Below, one piece after another: positions 23,799 through 32,551 of a DNA stretch of 64,000 nt. The notes below the pieces were generated by a model that had not been told where the DNA came from, searched no databases, and was given only the letters and a program-made list of their open reading frames with translations. The translations under genes were made by a program, and so were the position numbers. Positions within the stretch are counted from its first letter, which is position 1; each line of letters opens with the position of its first letter. The DNA lies in the NCBI RefSeq assembly GCF_003751805.1, contig NZ_RKHQ01000001.1, positions 1,116,001 through 1,180,000 of the forward strand. Direction: 5' to 3'. Origin of the DNA: Salana multivorans (GTDB taxonomy: Bacteria; Actinomycetota; Actinomycetes; Actinomycetales; Beutenbergiaceae).

Positions 23799-26261
23799 GT
23801 GCAGCCCCACCGCCGGTCCATCCGCGTGCTGGCTCTCGTCCTCGCCGCCGCGCTCCTGCTCGGCACCGTCGTCGGAGCCATCGCCGTCCTCGGCGCGCCC
23901 GCGCGCGCGGACGAGTCCTCGGACTCCGCCGGCGACGGGTCGCCGACGGGCGCCAGGCCGCTCGTGCTGCTCGGGACGAGCGGCCTGCAGTGGGAGGACC
24001 TCGACCCTGAGCTGACGCCCGTCCTGTGGGCCGCGGCGCAGGACGGCGCGATCGGCAGCCTCGTCGTGCGCAACCAGCGGACGACCACGTGCCCGGCCGA
24101 GGGATGGCTCGCGGTGTCGTCGGGCAGCCGCTCCGTCGACCTGCCGGCCGACGAGCGCGTCACCGAGATCGGCGGCCAGCGCTGCCGCCAGCTCGTCGAG
24201 CCGGACCCGGCGACCGCGGACGGCGTCGGGTCTCCCGTCCCGGGCTGGGCCGACTACGCGACGGCGGCCGGCGACTCCAGCTACGCCGCCCGGATCGGGC
24301 TGCTCGGCGACGAGATCGCCGCGGACGGGCTGCGCGCCAGCGCCGTCGGCCCGGGGGCGGCGATCGCGCTCGCGACCGCTGACGGCGCCGTCGCCGGACG
24401 CGCGATCCCCCGACCGGCGGATCCGGCGGACCTCGAGGACCTGGTGGCCGAGCTCGTCGCGTCGCAGGACGTCGTCGTCGTCGACCTCGGCTCGGTCCAG
24501 GACTGGGTGGCGCCGCGCCTGGAGGACGGCAGCGTCGACCCGTCCGTCGTCGCGCCGGACCCGGACGAGCACCGCGCGGCGCAGGTCGCCGCGATCGAGT
24601 CCGCCGCCGCGGCCGCGCTCGCCGGCGTGGCGGCGGCGCTCGACGCCGACCCGGCCGGCGCCGGCCGGACGCTGACGGCCGACCCCCTCGTCGTCGTCGC
24701 CTCGCTCGGCGACTCCGGCCGCACGCCGGCGCTCCAGGTGCTCCTCGCGCGCAGCGCCGGCACGAGCACGCTGCCCGGGACGCTCACGACGTCGTCGACC
24801 CGGCAGCACGGCTACGTCCTCTCGACCGACCTGCTGCCCTGGTTCCTCGACACGCTCGGGCTCGAGGTCCGGGCGGCGTCCGGCGCGGTGCTGGTCGGGG
24901 CACCGCCCCGCGTCGTCGTCGGCGATGCGACCCCCGAGGCGGGGGACGCGCGCATCGCCGGCCTCGTCGACGACAACACCCACGCGCAGGCGCAGCGGCC
25001 GATCCTCGCGCCCTTCTACCTCCTGCTCGTCATCGCGAACGTGGTGCTCTACGCGCTCGTGGCGCTGGGCCTCACGCGCCCGGCGACGACGCGGCTCGGC
25101 GCGCTGCTGGGCCGGTGGCTGCACGTCGACGGCGGCGACGAGCCGCTCAGCATCATCCGCCCGCGCATCCTGCGCGGCGTGCGGACCGTGTCGGTCGCGC
25201 TGGCGTCGGTGCCGGTCGCGACGCTGCTGACCAACCTCCTGCCGTGGTGGCGGTTCTCCCCGCCCGCGCTGGGGCTCGCGCTGTACTCGGCGGTGTTCGT
25301 CGCGCTCATCACGGCGCTCGCGCTCGCCGGCCCGTGGCGGGACGGCATCCTCGCGCCGCTCGGGATCGTCTCGGGCCTGACGGCCCTCGTCATCGGCCTC
25401 GACGTGGTGACCGGCGCGACGCTGCAGCTCTCGGCCGTCATGGGCGTGCCCGTGCTCGTGGCCGGCCGGTTCTACGGGTTCAACAACACGGCGTTCGCGC
25501 TGTTCACCACGGCGTGCATCCTGCTCGTGGTGGCCGTGACGAACCCGCTGGTCCGGGCGGGTCGGCGCCGGCTCGCGGCGCTCGTGGTCGCGGCGGTCGG
25601 CCTGGTGGCGACGGTGCTCGACGGCGCGCCGTCGATCGGCGCCGACTTCGGCGGCCCGCCGGCGATCGTCCCGGCGTTCGCGCTGCTCACGCTCATGGCG
25701 CTGGGGGTGCGGCTCACCTGGCGGCGGGTCGCGACGGTGCTCCTGGCCGGCGCCGTCGCGGTCGGCGGGTTCGCGTTCCTCGACTACCTGCGGCCACCGG
25801 CCAGCCGCTCGCACCTCGGCCGCTTCGTCGAGACGCTGCTGGACGGCGGCGCGTGGGACGTCGTGCTGCGCAAGCTCGAGGCGAACCTGCGCATCCTCGC
25901 GAACAACCGCCCGCTGACGATCCTCGCGCTCGCCGGCGTGCTGCTCGTCGTGTTCGTGCTGGCCCGGCCCGTGTCGAAGGCGCTCACCGAGCCCGGCGGC
26001 GGCCGGTTCGGGTGGCTGTCCGGTGGCGCGCCGATCTCGCAGATGGGCGACGTGACGCCGATGCTGCGCCCGGGGCTGGTGGCGCTCGCCGTCGCGATGG
26101 GGATCGGGTTCGCCGTCAACGACTCCGGCATCGCGATCCCGGCCTACGGGGTGGCGCTCGCCGTGCCGCTGCTGCTGGCCGCGTGCGCGAGCTGGATGCT
26201 CACCCGGACCGAGGTCATGGTCGTGGCGCCACCGGCGGCGCCCGCGACCCCGACCGGCTGA
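23799..26261 (+). CDS. Large membrane protein with extracytoplasmic N-terminal domain, unrecognised
   Basis: The 820-aa protein starts at GTG 23799 with a signal-like hydrophobic segment (about residues 8-33). A long extracytoplasmic domain (about 45-405) begins RPLVLLGTSGLQWEDLDPELTPVLWAAA and looks alkaline-phosphatase-like in places (VVVVDLGSVQDW, PLVVVASLGDSG). About ten transmembrane helices follow (from ILAPFYLLLVIANVVLYALV), with RFYGFNNTAFALF between two of them. Related proteins occur widely in actinobacteria as conserved membrane proteins without known function as far as I know. It is divergent from pheA and convergent with the transaldolase-like gene. Confidence 0.8.
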   Translation: MQPHRRSIRVLALVLAAALLLGTVVGAIAVLGAPARADESSDSAGDGSPTGARPLVLLGTSGLQWEDLDPELTPVLWAAAQDGAIGSLVVRNQRTTTCPAEGWLAVSSGSRSVDLPADERVTEIGGQRCRQLVEPDPATADGVGSPVPGWADYATAAGDSSYAARIGLLGDEIAADGLRASAVGPGAAIALATADGAVAGRAIPRPADPADLEDLVAELVASQDVVVVDLGSVQDWVAPRLEDGSVDPSVVAPDPDEHRAAQVAAIESAAAAALAGVAAALDADPAGAGRTLTADPLVVVASLGDSGRTPALQVLLARSAGTSTLPGTLTTSSTRQHGYVLSTDLLPWFLDTLGLEVRAASGAVLVGAPPRVVVGDATPEAGDARIAGLVDDNTHAQAQRPILAPFYLLLVIANVVLYALVALGLTRPATTRLGALLGRWLHVDGGDEPLSIIRPRILRGVRTVSVALASVPVATLLTNLLPWWRFSPPALGLALYSAVFVALITALALAGPWRDGILAPLGIVSGLTALVIGLDVVTGATLQLSAVMGVPVLVAGRFYGFNNTAFALFTTACILLVVAVTNPLVRAGRRRLAALVVAAVGLVATVLDGAPSIGADFGGPPAIVPAFALLTLMALGVRLTWRRVATVLLAGAVAVGGFAFLDYLRPPASRSHLGRFVETLLDGGAWDVVLRKLEANLRILANNRPLTILALAGVLLVVFVLARPVSKALTEPGGGRFGWLSGGAPISQMGDVTPMLRPGLVALAVAMGIGFAVNDSGIAIPAYGVALAVPLLLAACASWMLTRTEVMVVAPPAAPATPTG

Positions 26262-26264
26262 GGG

Positions 26265-26376
26265 CCGTCCGCTCCCTGCGGATCGGCGCACCCCGGAGCG
26301 CGCGATCCGCGGCGTGTCCCCGAGACACGCCGCGAGTCAGCGCGTGCGCGGGGAAGGATCCGCACGGAGCGGACGG
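26265..26376. terminator. Nested double inverted repeat between convergent genes
   Basis: An inner perfect 11-bp stem with a 5-base loop (26308-26334) is enclosed by outer arms of 20 bp (26265-26284 and 26357-26376) that pair with one mismatch. The structure fills the gap between the stops at 26261 and 26378, so a bidirectional terminator is likely. There is no T-run. Confidence 0.75.
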
Positions 26377-26377
26377 G

Positions 26378-27028
26378 TCAGTCCGTGACGCCAGCGGCGT
26401 CGCGCTCGAACCGGGCGGCGGCCGCGACGCTGTGCTCCTGGTCGAGCAGGGCGTCGCACAGCGCCACCGAGAGCGTGAGGTCGCCGACCCCGGCGGCGGA
26501 CAGCTCGGCCACCTGGTCCAGCGTCCGGACGCTGGCGGCCAGGACGCGACACCCCCGCCCCGATGCCGCGAGCGCCTCGTGCAGCATCCGCGTCTGGGCG
26601 ACGCCGTCGAGGCCGAGGTCGTCCATCCGCCCGACGTACGGCGCGATCCCCGAGGCACCGGCGGCGTCGGCGAGCACGGCCTGGGACGCGTGGTAGACCG
26701 CGGTCACGAGCACCGGGACGCCCCGCCCGGTGAGGCGGCGCGCCGCGGTCAGGCCCGGGGTCGTCGCCGGCAGCTTGACCACGACGTCGGCCCCGAGGTC
26801 GCGCAGCCGCGCACCGTCGTCGGCCAGCTCCCGCGCCGTCGCGCCCGTGGCCTGGAGGTAGACGACGCCGGCACCGGCGGCGACGGCCCAGGCGTGCACG
26901 TCCCGGGCGTCGGCGGGACCGAGCCCGGATCGCCTGAGGATCGTCGGGTTCGTGGTGATCCCGGCGAACAGGCCGGTGTGCAGGAGCCGCTCGACGGCGG
27001 CGCGGTCGGCCGAGTCGATGTAGAGCAT
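26378..27028 (-). CDS. Transaldolase / fructose-6-phosphate aldolase family protein
   Basis: A 216-aa TIM-barrel aldolase. MLYIDSADRAAVERLL and GITTNPTIL at the N terminus and the Schiff-base Lys85 in VVVKLPATT are diagnostic. The length matches the short FSA/TalC subfamily (about 215-220), which cleaves or forms fructose 6-phosphate or related ketoses via dihydroxyacetone or transfers it. The middle (ARDVHAWAVAAGAGVVYLQATG) is more divergent than in housekeeping transaldolase. It is divergent from the Gfo/Idh/MocA gene and may belong with the sugar block to its right; substrate unknown. Confidence 0.82.
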   Translation of the reverse strand: MLYIDSADRAAVERLLHTGLFAGITTNPTILRRSGLGPADARDVHAWAVAAGAGVVYLQATGATARELADDGARLRDLGADVVVKLPATTPGLTAARRLTGRGVPVLVTAVYHASQAVLADAAGASGIAPYVGRMDDLGLDGVAQTRMLHEALAASGRGCRVLAASVRTLDQVAELSAAGVGDLTLSVALCDALLDQEHSVAAAARFERDAAGVTD

Positions 27029-27366
27029 GGATCCTCCTCGGTCCGGCTGCTGGTCGGCGGCCCGAGGCTAGCAGCACGGCCGTCTCGGCCCCCGGCCGGG
27101 ACGGGACAGCGTGATAGTCTCGCGGCGAGCTGCAGGCCGACTCGCGCTGCAGATCGAGAGTCCGGAGCCTCCGCGCTCTCCAGCTCCTCGCCCTCGGCCC
27201 ACGTGGCAGTGCCGGATGGATCACCGGCACGGCGACGGATCGCCGGAGCGCCCCTCGAGGCTCCCGGCCCTTCTCCCTCCGGGGCGTCCTCCGCCCTGCT
27301 TCGCGCCTCGCCGGCACTCGTTGAAGACACACAGTGACGTCACCGGTTGACGCGAAAGGGAATCTC
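27029..27366. other. Divergent intergenic region with a GTGACGTCAC palindrome
   Basis: This 338-bp stretch separates the transaldolase-like gene from the oxidoreductase. I see no convincing ORF. A 10-bp perfect palindrome GTGACGTCAC lies at 27334-27343, 23 bases before the oxidoreductase start, and AAAGGG provides its ribosome-binding site. A TAGTCT at 27115-27120 could be a -10 box, but no good -35 accompanies it. Confidence 0.45.
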
Positions 27367-28521
27367 ATGACGAACGACTCACGGCGCCTGCGCTTCGGCA
27401 TGGTCGGGGGTGGCGACGCCACGAGCGTCGGTGCGCTCCACCGCAACGCGCTGCGCCTGAACGGGGACACCGAGCTGGTGGCTGGGGTGTTCTCCCACGA
27501 CCTGGAGAAGTCGAGGCGGATCGGCGCGGAGCTCGGCGTGGCCGAGGACCGCGTCTACGCCTCGGCGGAGGAGATGGCCGTCGCGGAGGCGGCCCGTCCC
27601 GACGGCATCGACTTCGTCGACATCAGCACGCCCAACGCCTTCCACTACCCCGCGTCGAAGGCGTTCATGCAGCAGGGCATCCACGTCGCGTGCGAGAAGC
27701 CGCTGTGCCTCACCCCCGAGGAGGGCGAGGACCTCGAGCTGGTCGCCGCCGAGTCGGGCACGCTCTTCTGCCTCATGCACACCTTCACGGGGCACGCCAT
27801 GTCCCGCGAGGCGCGGGCGCTCTACGAGGACGGGGTCATCGGCCAGCTCCGGACCGTCGTCGTCGAGTACCCGCAGGACTGGCTGGTCGACGCGCTGGAG
27901 CAGGAGACCGAGCAGGACAAGACGTGGCGCTCGATCCCCGAGCTCTCGGGCCGCGGCGCCGCGATCGGCGACATCGGCTCGCACATGGAGAACTGGGTCC
28001 ACTACGTCACGGGCCTGCGCGTCACCGCCGTCCTGGCCAACCTCGAGGCCATCGGCGCGGGGACGATGCTGGACAACAACTTCCAGGTCATCACCAAGTT
28101 CGAGAACGGCGCCTCGGGCTTCTTCTGGGGCAGCCAGGTCGCCGTCGGCTACGACAACGCCTTCAAGGTGATCCTGCTCGGCGAGAAGGGCTCGATCGAG
28201 TTCTGGCAGGAGAACAACAACTACCTCGTGCTGCGCCTGCGCGACCAGCCGGCGCAGATCCTCTCCCGGGGCAGCTCCTACTCCCGCCCCGAGTCGCTCA
28301 AGTACCTGCGGACCCCGAAGGGGCACCCGGAGGGCCTGACGGAGGCGTTCGCGAACATCTACAGCGCGTTCACGGACGCGGTGCGCGACCGCCAGGCCGG
28401 CGTCGTCACCCCCGAGCACGACTACGGGTACCCGACGCTCTCGATGGGCCTGGCCGGGGTCCGGTTCTTCAACGCGTGCGTCGACAGCCAGGAGGCCGGG
28501 AACACCTGGGTCCAGCTCTAG
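27367..28521 (+). CDS. Gfo/Idh/MocA family oxidoreductase
   Basis: A 384-aa NAD(P)-dependent sugar/polyol dehydrogenase-like protein. The Rossmann start is RFGMVGGGDATSVGALHRNAL, followed by FVDISTPNAFHYPASKAFMQQGIHVACEKPL with the conserved EKP lysine, and IGDIGSHMENWVHYVTG with the family's D/H active-site pair. Family members oxidise hydroxyls of sugars, inositols or sugar phosphates in the cytoplasm. ATG 27367 has AAAGGG upstream; an in-frame ATG 33 bases earlier lacks one. A strong terminator follows, so it is transcribed apart from the ABC operon, though it probably feeds the same pathway. Confidence 0.9.
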   Translation: MTNDSRRLRFGMVGGGDATSVGALHRNALRLNGDTELVAGVFSHDLEKSRRIGAELGVAEDRVYASAEEMAVAEAARPDGIDFVDISTPNAFHYPASKAFMQQGIHVACEKPLCLTPEEGEDLELVAAESGTLFCLMHTFTGHAMSREARALYEDGVIGQLRTVVVEYPQDWLVDALEQETEQDKTWRSIPELSGRGAAIGDIGSHMENWVHYVTGLRVTAVLANLEAIGAGTMLDNNFQVITKFENGASGFFWGSQVAVGYDNAFKVILLGEKGSIEFWQENNNYLVLRLRDQPAQILSRGSSYSRPESLKYLRTPKGHPEGLTEAFANIYSAFTDAVRDRQAGVVTPEHDYGYPTLSMGLAGVRFFNACVDSQEAGNTWVQL

Positions 28522-28532
28522 ACCGCCGCGAT

Positions 28533-28573
28533 CGATGCCGTGGCACGGGGGACGCCCCCGTGCCACGGCATCG
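28533..28573 (+). terminator. Hairpin terminator after the oxidoreductase
   Basis: A perfect 19-bp stem (arms 28533-28551 and 28555-28573) with a 3-base loop starts 12 bases after the stop codon. It is one of the strongest hairpins in the window and isolates the oxidoreductase from the ABC operon. Confidence 0.88.
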
Positions 28574-28639
28574 TCGTGTCCGGGGTGGGTCGGCCGTGAC
28601 CACCGCGCGTCCGGCGAGGTGGTTCTGAATCCGAGCGTT

Positions 28640-28653
28640 CGCTCATCTGAGCG
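28640..28653. promoter_or_regulatory. Operator CGCTCA-TC-TGAGCG (SorC-type site 1)
   Basis: A perfect 6-2-6 palindrome lies upstream of the -35 box of the ABC operon promoter. Its core GCTCA-NN-TGAGC recurs at 28703-28714 with one mismatch and perfectly at 37178-37189 over the start of the SorC-family regulator gene, which makes that regulator the likely ligand. Confidence 0.7.
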
Positions 28654-28666
28654 ATTCGCTACCGTA

Positions 28667-28696
28667 TTGACGGTCAAACCAGCCCGATGTTAGGGT
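28667..28696 (+). promoter_or_regulatory. Promoter of the pentose/polyol ABC operon
   Basis: TTGACG (28667-28672) and TAGGGT (28691-28696) are separated by 18 bases. The region is unusually AT-rich for this genome. The start point should fall near 28703, inside the second operator copy. Confidence 0.65.
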
Positions 28697-28702
28697 TCAA
28701 TC

Positions 28703-28714
28703 GCTCATATGATC
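28703..28714. promoter_or_regulatory. Operator GCTCA-TA-TGATC (SorC-type site 2)
   Basis: This copy of the GCTCA-NN-TGAGC motif differs at one base and covers the expected transcription start, a position suited to repression. With site 1 it brackets the promoter. Confidence 0.6.
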
Positions 28715-28918
28715 CAGGTACGGCCCGCGGATGGTCCGACCAGGAAGGTGCTCGAGGTGGAGACGACAGTCGTCGAGATCCCGGGCTGCGGCACGACCTG
28801 CGCTGAGGCGGAGAGTGCCGACTTCCCGGCTCGCACCCTTCTCGAGCCCGGCGAGGCGCTCAGCAAGGGCCGTACCGAGCACCCCCCACCACCAACTCCA
28901 GAAGGTGCATCGACATGA
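28709..28918 (+). CDS. Possible 69-residue leader ORF
   Basis: An ORF opens at an ATG about six bases after the predicted transcription start and closes with a TGA that overlaps the ATG of the binding-protein gene (ATGA). Third codon positions are G/C-rich over the first two thirds. The peptide (starting MIQVRPADGPTRKVLEVE) has no recognisable domain or signal. It may be a leaderless upstream ORF coupling translation to the transporter, or chance in GC-rich DNA. There is no ribosome-binding site because there is almost no leader. Confidence 0.3.
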   Translation: MIQVRPADGPTRKVLEVETTVVEIPGCGTTCAEAESADFPARTLLEPGEALSKGRTEHPPPPTPEGAST

Positions 28919-29925
28919 AGAAGAAGGCACTCGCCCTGGCGACGGGGCTGCTGGCAGCCGCCGCGCTCGCCGCGTGCTCCCAGCAGGCCCCGGGCGACTC
29001 GCAGAGCACGGGCGGCGAGTCGACGGGCGGCACGACCAGCACGAGCGACATCAAGCTCGCCTACGTCAGCATGAACCTGGCGAACCCGTGGACCGTCGAG
29101 GTCAAGAACGGGTTCGAGGCCGCCTGCAAGGACCTCGGGATCCAGTGCCTCACGATCGACTCCCAGTACAAGGTCGACAAGCAGGTCAGCGACATCGAGA
29201 ACCTCATCAACGACGGCTACAGCGGCTTCACGTTCATCCCGATCGACCCCAACGCGACCCGCGACCTCGTGGAGACGGCGAAGAGCAAGGGCATCGCGAC
29301 GGCGTCCATCGCCCAGCCGCAGGACAACGCCAACCTCATCTACACGCTCGACGAGTACGACTACGGCGTCTCGATCGGGACCCAGGCGGCCGAGTGGGCC
29401 AAGGACACGCTCGACTGCAACGTCAAGGTCGCGATCATCTCCCAGGACAACGTCGAGGCCGTCATCCCCCGCGGGAACGGCGTCGAGGAGTCCATCCTCG
29501 AGATCTGCCCCAACGCCGACATCGTCTCCCGCCAGGCCGGTGACACGCCGGAGCAGGGCATGCAGATCATCGAGTCCGTGCTGCAGCAGCACCCGGACCT
29601 CAACCTGGTCGTCGGCACGAACGACTCCGGCGCCATCGGCGGCTACCAGGCCATGGTCGGCGGCAACGCCGTCGGCGAGGACCGCGCCGTGTTCTCCGGC
29701 GATGCGACGGCCGAGGCGCTCGCCAAGATGAAGGAGCCGAACAGCATCTACCGCGGCACCGTCGACCTGTTCCCGTACAAGGGCGGCTACGAGAGCGCGG
29801 AGATCCTCTACAAGTACGTCACCGAGGGCATCCCGGCCGAGCAGGAGACCATCATGCTCCCCTACGTCCCGGTCCCCCAGGCCGACGTGCTCGACGGCTC
29901 CTACGAGGCGTCCAAGACCGAGTGA
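28915..29925 (+). CDS. Sugar ABC transporter substrate-binding lipoprotein (CUT2, ribose type)
   Basis: A 336-aa periplasmic-binding-protein-like lipoprotein. MKKKALALATGLLAAAALAAC is the lipoprotein signal with Cys21; a Gly/Ser/Thr linker leads into IKLAYVSMNLANPWTVEVKNGFEAACKDLG, the start of a family 2 (RbsB-like) binding fold. GFTFIPIDPNATRDLVETAKSKGI and VVGTNDSGAIGGYQAM are further family features. It should deliver a small sugar or polyol to the permease at 31539. AAGGTG precedes the ATG. A hairpin follows the gene, allowing more of it than of the membrane parts. Confidence 0.93.
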   Translation: MKKKALALATGLLAAAALAACSQQAPGDSQSTGGESTGGTTSTSDIKLAYVSMNLANPWTVEVKNGFEAACKDLGIQCLTIDSQYKVDKQVSDIENLINDGYSGFTFIPIDPNATRDLVETAKSKGIATASIAQPQDNANLIYTLDEYDYGVSIGTQAAEWAKDTLDCNVKVAIISQDNVEAVIPRGNGVEESILEICPNADIVSRQAGDTPEQGMQIIESVLQQHPDLNLVVGTNDSGAIGGYQAMVGGNAVGEDRAVFSGDATAEALAKMKEPNSIYRGTVDLFPYKGGYESAEILYKYVTEGIPAEQETIMLPYVPVPQADVLDGSYEASKTE

Positions 29926-29932
29926 CACGACC

Positions 29933-29968
29933 GCCCCGTGCGCCGGTCCCGCCACCGGCGCACGGGGC
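29933..29968 (+). terminator. Intra-operon hairpin after the binding-protein gene
   Basis: A perfect 15-bp stem (29933-29947 with 29954-29968, 6-base loop) lies between the binding-protein stop and the ATPase gene. It mirrors the hairpin at 10706-10739 in the other ABC operon and probably sets unequal expression by partial termination or 3'-end protection. Confidence 0.7.
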
Positions 29969-29992
29969 ACCTCAGGGTCGAGGAGGACGCTG

Positions 29993-31495
29993 ATGACGAG
30001 GAACCTCGTCGAGATCCGAGAGGTCTCAAAGAACTACGCGGGCGTTCACGCCCTTCAGGACGTCTCCTTCGAGATCGCCGAGGGGGAGGTCCACGCGCTG
30101 TGCGGTGAGAACGGGGCCGGGAAGTCCACGCTCATCAAGATCCTCACCGGCGCGATCCACCCGACGTCGGGTGAGATCGCGTTCGACGGGAGCGAGCTGC
30201 ACGACCTGACGCCGCGCAAGGCGATGGCGCTCGGCATCGCCGCGGTCTACCAGGAGTTCAGTCTGGTGCCGTTCCTCACGGTCGCGGAGAACATCTTCTA
30301 CGGCCGCGAGCTGCACCGGGGCGGCGTCCGGGACGTCGCCCGGATGAACCGCGAGGCGCAGCAGCTCTGCGACCAGATGGGCATCCGGATCGACGTGAAG
30401 GCCCAGGTGCACAACCTCGGCGTCGCGTACCAGCAGATCGTCGAGATCGTGAAGGCCGTCGCGACGAACGCGAAGTTCATCATCATGGACGAGCCGACCG
30501 CGCCGCTCACGGTGAGCGAGACCGAGGTCTTCTTCGGGATCATCGAGCGGCTCCGCGAGCGCAACGTGACGATCCTGTTCGTCTCCCACCGGCTGGACGA
30601 GGTCTTCCGGCTGTGCGACCGGGTCACCGTCCTGGTGGACGGGAAGCTCTCGACGACCAGCCGCACCGCGGACATCGGCGAGCGCGAGCTCATCTCGCTC
30701 ATGGTCGGCCGCGAGCTCAACAGCGACTACCCGCACGCCGACCGCTCCCCCGGCGACGTCGTGTTCGAGGCCAGCGGCGTCACGAGCAAGGACGTCACGG
30801 ACATCTCCTTCCACGTCCGCGAGGGCGAGATCGTCGGCCTCGGCGGCCTCATCGGCGCCGGTCGGACCGAGGTCGCGCGCCTCGTCTTCGGGGCCGACCC
30901 GATGACGGGCGGCACCATGCGGGTGCGGGGGCGGAACTACCGGCCGAGGTCGACCCGCACCGCGCTCGCGAACAAGATCGGCCTCATCCCGGAGGACCGC
31001 AAGGCGCAGGGCGTCGTGCTCAACCGCCCGGTGCGCGACAACGTGACCTACGCCTGCCTCAAGCAGCTCGCCGTCGCCGGCGTCGTGAGGACGGGCAGGG
31101 AGCGCGACGTCGTCGACTCCTACGCCTCGAGCCTTCGGATCAAGATGCCCGGGAGCTGGCAGCTCGTGGCCAACCTCTCGGGCGGGAACCAGCAGAAGGT
31201 CGTCCTCGCGAAGATGCTCGCGACGGACTGCGAGATCCTCATCCTCGACGAGCCGACCCGCGGGATCGACGTCGGGGCGAAGCAGGAGATCTACGAGCTG
31301 ATGACGCGGCTGGCCCAGGCGGGCAAGGCCATCATCCTCATCAGCAGCGAGATGCCGGAGCTCATCGGGATGTCCGACCGGATCCTCGTGATGCGCGAGG
31401 GCCGCATCGTCGGCGAGCTGAGTCCGCCGCAGTACTCGCAACAGACAATCCTGGAGATGGCCTCGGGTCTCGATCCGCTCCACGCGGACGACTGA
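29993..31495 (+). CDS. Sugar ABC transporter ATP-binding protein (CUT2, RbsA/AraG type)
   Basis: A 500-aa protein with two fused ABC ATPase domains. The first has Walker A GENGAGKST (38-46), a degenerate signature around LGVAYQQIVEIV and Walker B IIMDEPTAPL. The second carries a full signature LSGGNQQKVVLAKML and ILILDEPTRGID. The non-canonical N-terminal signature and the short second Walker A region are normal for RbsA-type subunits. It powers uptake through the adjacent permease. GAGGAGG provides a strong ribosome-binding site. Confidence 0.95.
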   Translation: MTRNLVEIREVSKNYAGVHALQDVSFEIAEGEVHALCGENGAGKSTLIKILTGAIHPTSGEIAFDGSELHDLTPRKAMALGIAAVYQEFSLVPFLTVAENIFYGRELHRGGVRDVARMNREAQQLCDQMGIRIDVKAQVHNLGVAYQQIVEIVKAVATNAKFIIMDEPTAPLTVSETEVFFGIIERLRERNVTILFVSHRLDEVFRLCDRVTVLVDGKLSTTSRTADIGERELISLMVGRELNSDYPHADRSPGDVVFEASGVTSKDVTDISFHVREGEIVGLGGLIGAGRTEVARLVFGADPMTGGTMRVRGRNYRPRSTRTALANKIGLIPEDRKAQGVVLNRPVRDNVTYACLKQLAVAGVVRTGRERDVVDSYASSLRIKMPGSWQLVANLSGGNQQKVVLAKMLATDCEILILDEPTRGIDVGAKQEIYELMTRLAQAGKAIILISSEMPELIGMSDRILVMREGRIVGELSPPQYSQQTILEMASGLDPLHADD

Positions 31496-31538
31496 CCGGG
31501 CGTTCTCGCCTCCCCCTCGACCAAGAAAGAACGCTCCC

Positions 31539-32504
31539 ATGCGCCACAAGAGCCTGGCGATGTTCGCCCTCAACTACGGCATCCTCCTGATGCTGATCGC
31601 CCTGCTGATCTTCTTCTCGGTGATGTCGCCGAACTTCATGACCGTCGGGACGATGGTCACGATCCTGAAGCAGATCATGATCATCGGAATCGTCTCCATC
31701 GGCAGCGCCTTCGTCATCCTGACCGGGGGGATCGACCTCTCCGTCGGATCCGTCGCGGCCGTCTCCGCGGTCACGGCCGCCATCCTCATGCTCAACGGGA
31801 TGCCCGTCCTCCTCGCGTGCCTCGTTACGGTCCTCATCGCCGGGGTCTACGGCGCGATCAACGGGCTCCTCATCACCAAGATCGCGGTGCCACCGCTCAT
31901 CGCGACGCTGGCCACCATGACGTCGCTGCGCGGTCTGGCCTTCATCATCACCGGCGGCCTGCCCGTCTTCGGCTTCTCCACCACGTTCGGGCAGTTCGCG
32001 TCGGGCACGTTCCTCGGCCTGCCCTACCCGGTCATCCTGCTGCTCGCGCTGTACGGCTTCGCCATCTGGTTCCTCGGCCGCACCACCATGGGCCGGTACA
32101 TCTACGGCGTCGGCAGCAACCAGGAGGCGTCCCGCCTGTCCGGCATCAACGTCGGCTGGGTCAAGATCTTCACCTACATGGTCTCGGGCCTCCTGGCCGG
32201 CGTCGCCGGCCTCGTGCTGCTCTCGCGGACCAACTCCGGCCAGCCGGGTGCCGCCTCCGGGTACGAGATGGAAGCGATCACCTCCGTCGTCCTCGGCGGC
32301 ATCGCCCTCACCGGCGGCGAGGGCAAGATCAGCCTCGTCCTGGTCGGCGCCGTCATCATGGGCGTCCTCAAGACCGGCATGGTCATGCTCAACGTCAACG
32401 ACTACGTGCAGATGGTCGTCCAGGGCGGCGTCCTCATCCTCGCCGTCGCGCTCTCCGTCATGACGCAGCGCATCCGCAAGCGCCTCGCCGACCTGCCCGC
32501 CTGA
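31539..32504 (+). CDS. Sugar ABC transporter permease (CUT2, RbsC type)
   Basis: A 321-aa membrane protein with eight to ten helices typical of RbsC/AraH permeases. ILTGGIDLSVGSVAAVSAVTAA and GLLITKIAVPPLIATLATMTSLRGLAFIITGG are conserved family segments, as is GAVIMGVLKTGMVMLNVNDYVQMVVQG near the C terminus. It forms the homodimeric channel with the ATPase encoded just upstream. AAGAAAGAACG precedes the ATG. Confidence 0.95.
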   Translation: MRHKSLAMFALNYGILLMLIALLIFFSVMSPNFMTVGTMVTILKQIMIIGIVSIGSAFVILTGGIDLSVGSVAAVSAVTAAILMLNGMPVLLACLVTVLIAGVYGAINGLLITKIAVPPLIATLATMTSLRGLAFIITGGLPVFGFSTTFGQFASGTFLGLPYPVILLLALYGFAIWFLGRTTMGRYIYGVGSNQEASRLSGINVGWVKIFTYMVSGLLAGVAGLVLLSRTNSGQPGAASGYEMEAITSVVLGGIALTGGEGKISLVLVGAVIMGVLKTGMVMLNVNDYVQMVVQGGVLILAVALSVMTQRIRKRLADLPA

Positions 32505-32551
32505 TCCCGCCTGACCCCGGCCCACCCCGGCGGAGCCGAGAAGGAACGCAC

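Noticed and set aside
23721-26291. Upstream extension of the pheA frame to a 1176-residue protein
   Set aside because: The added part is antisense to the membrane protein gene; pheA has a clear start with AGGAG at 23720 and normal family length.
31817-32551. N-terminal extension of the FGGY kinase
   Set aside because: It reads the permease gene out of frame; the kinase fold begins at ATG 32552 with a ribosome-binding site.
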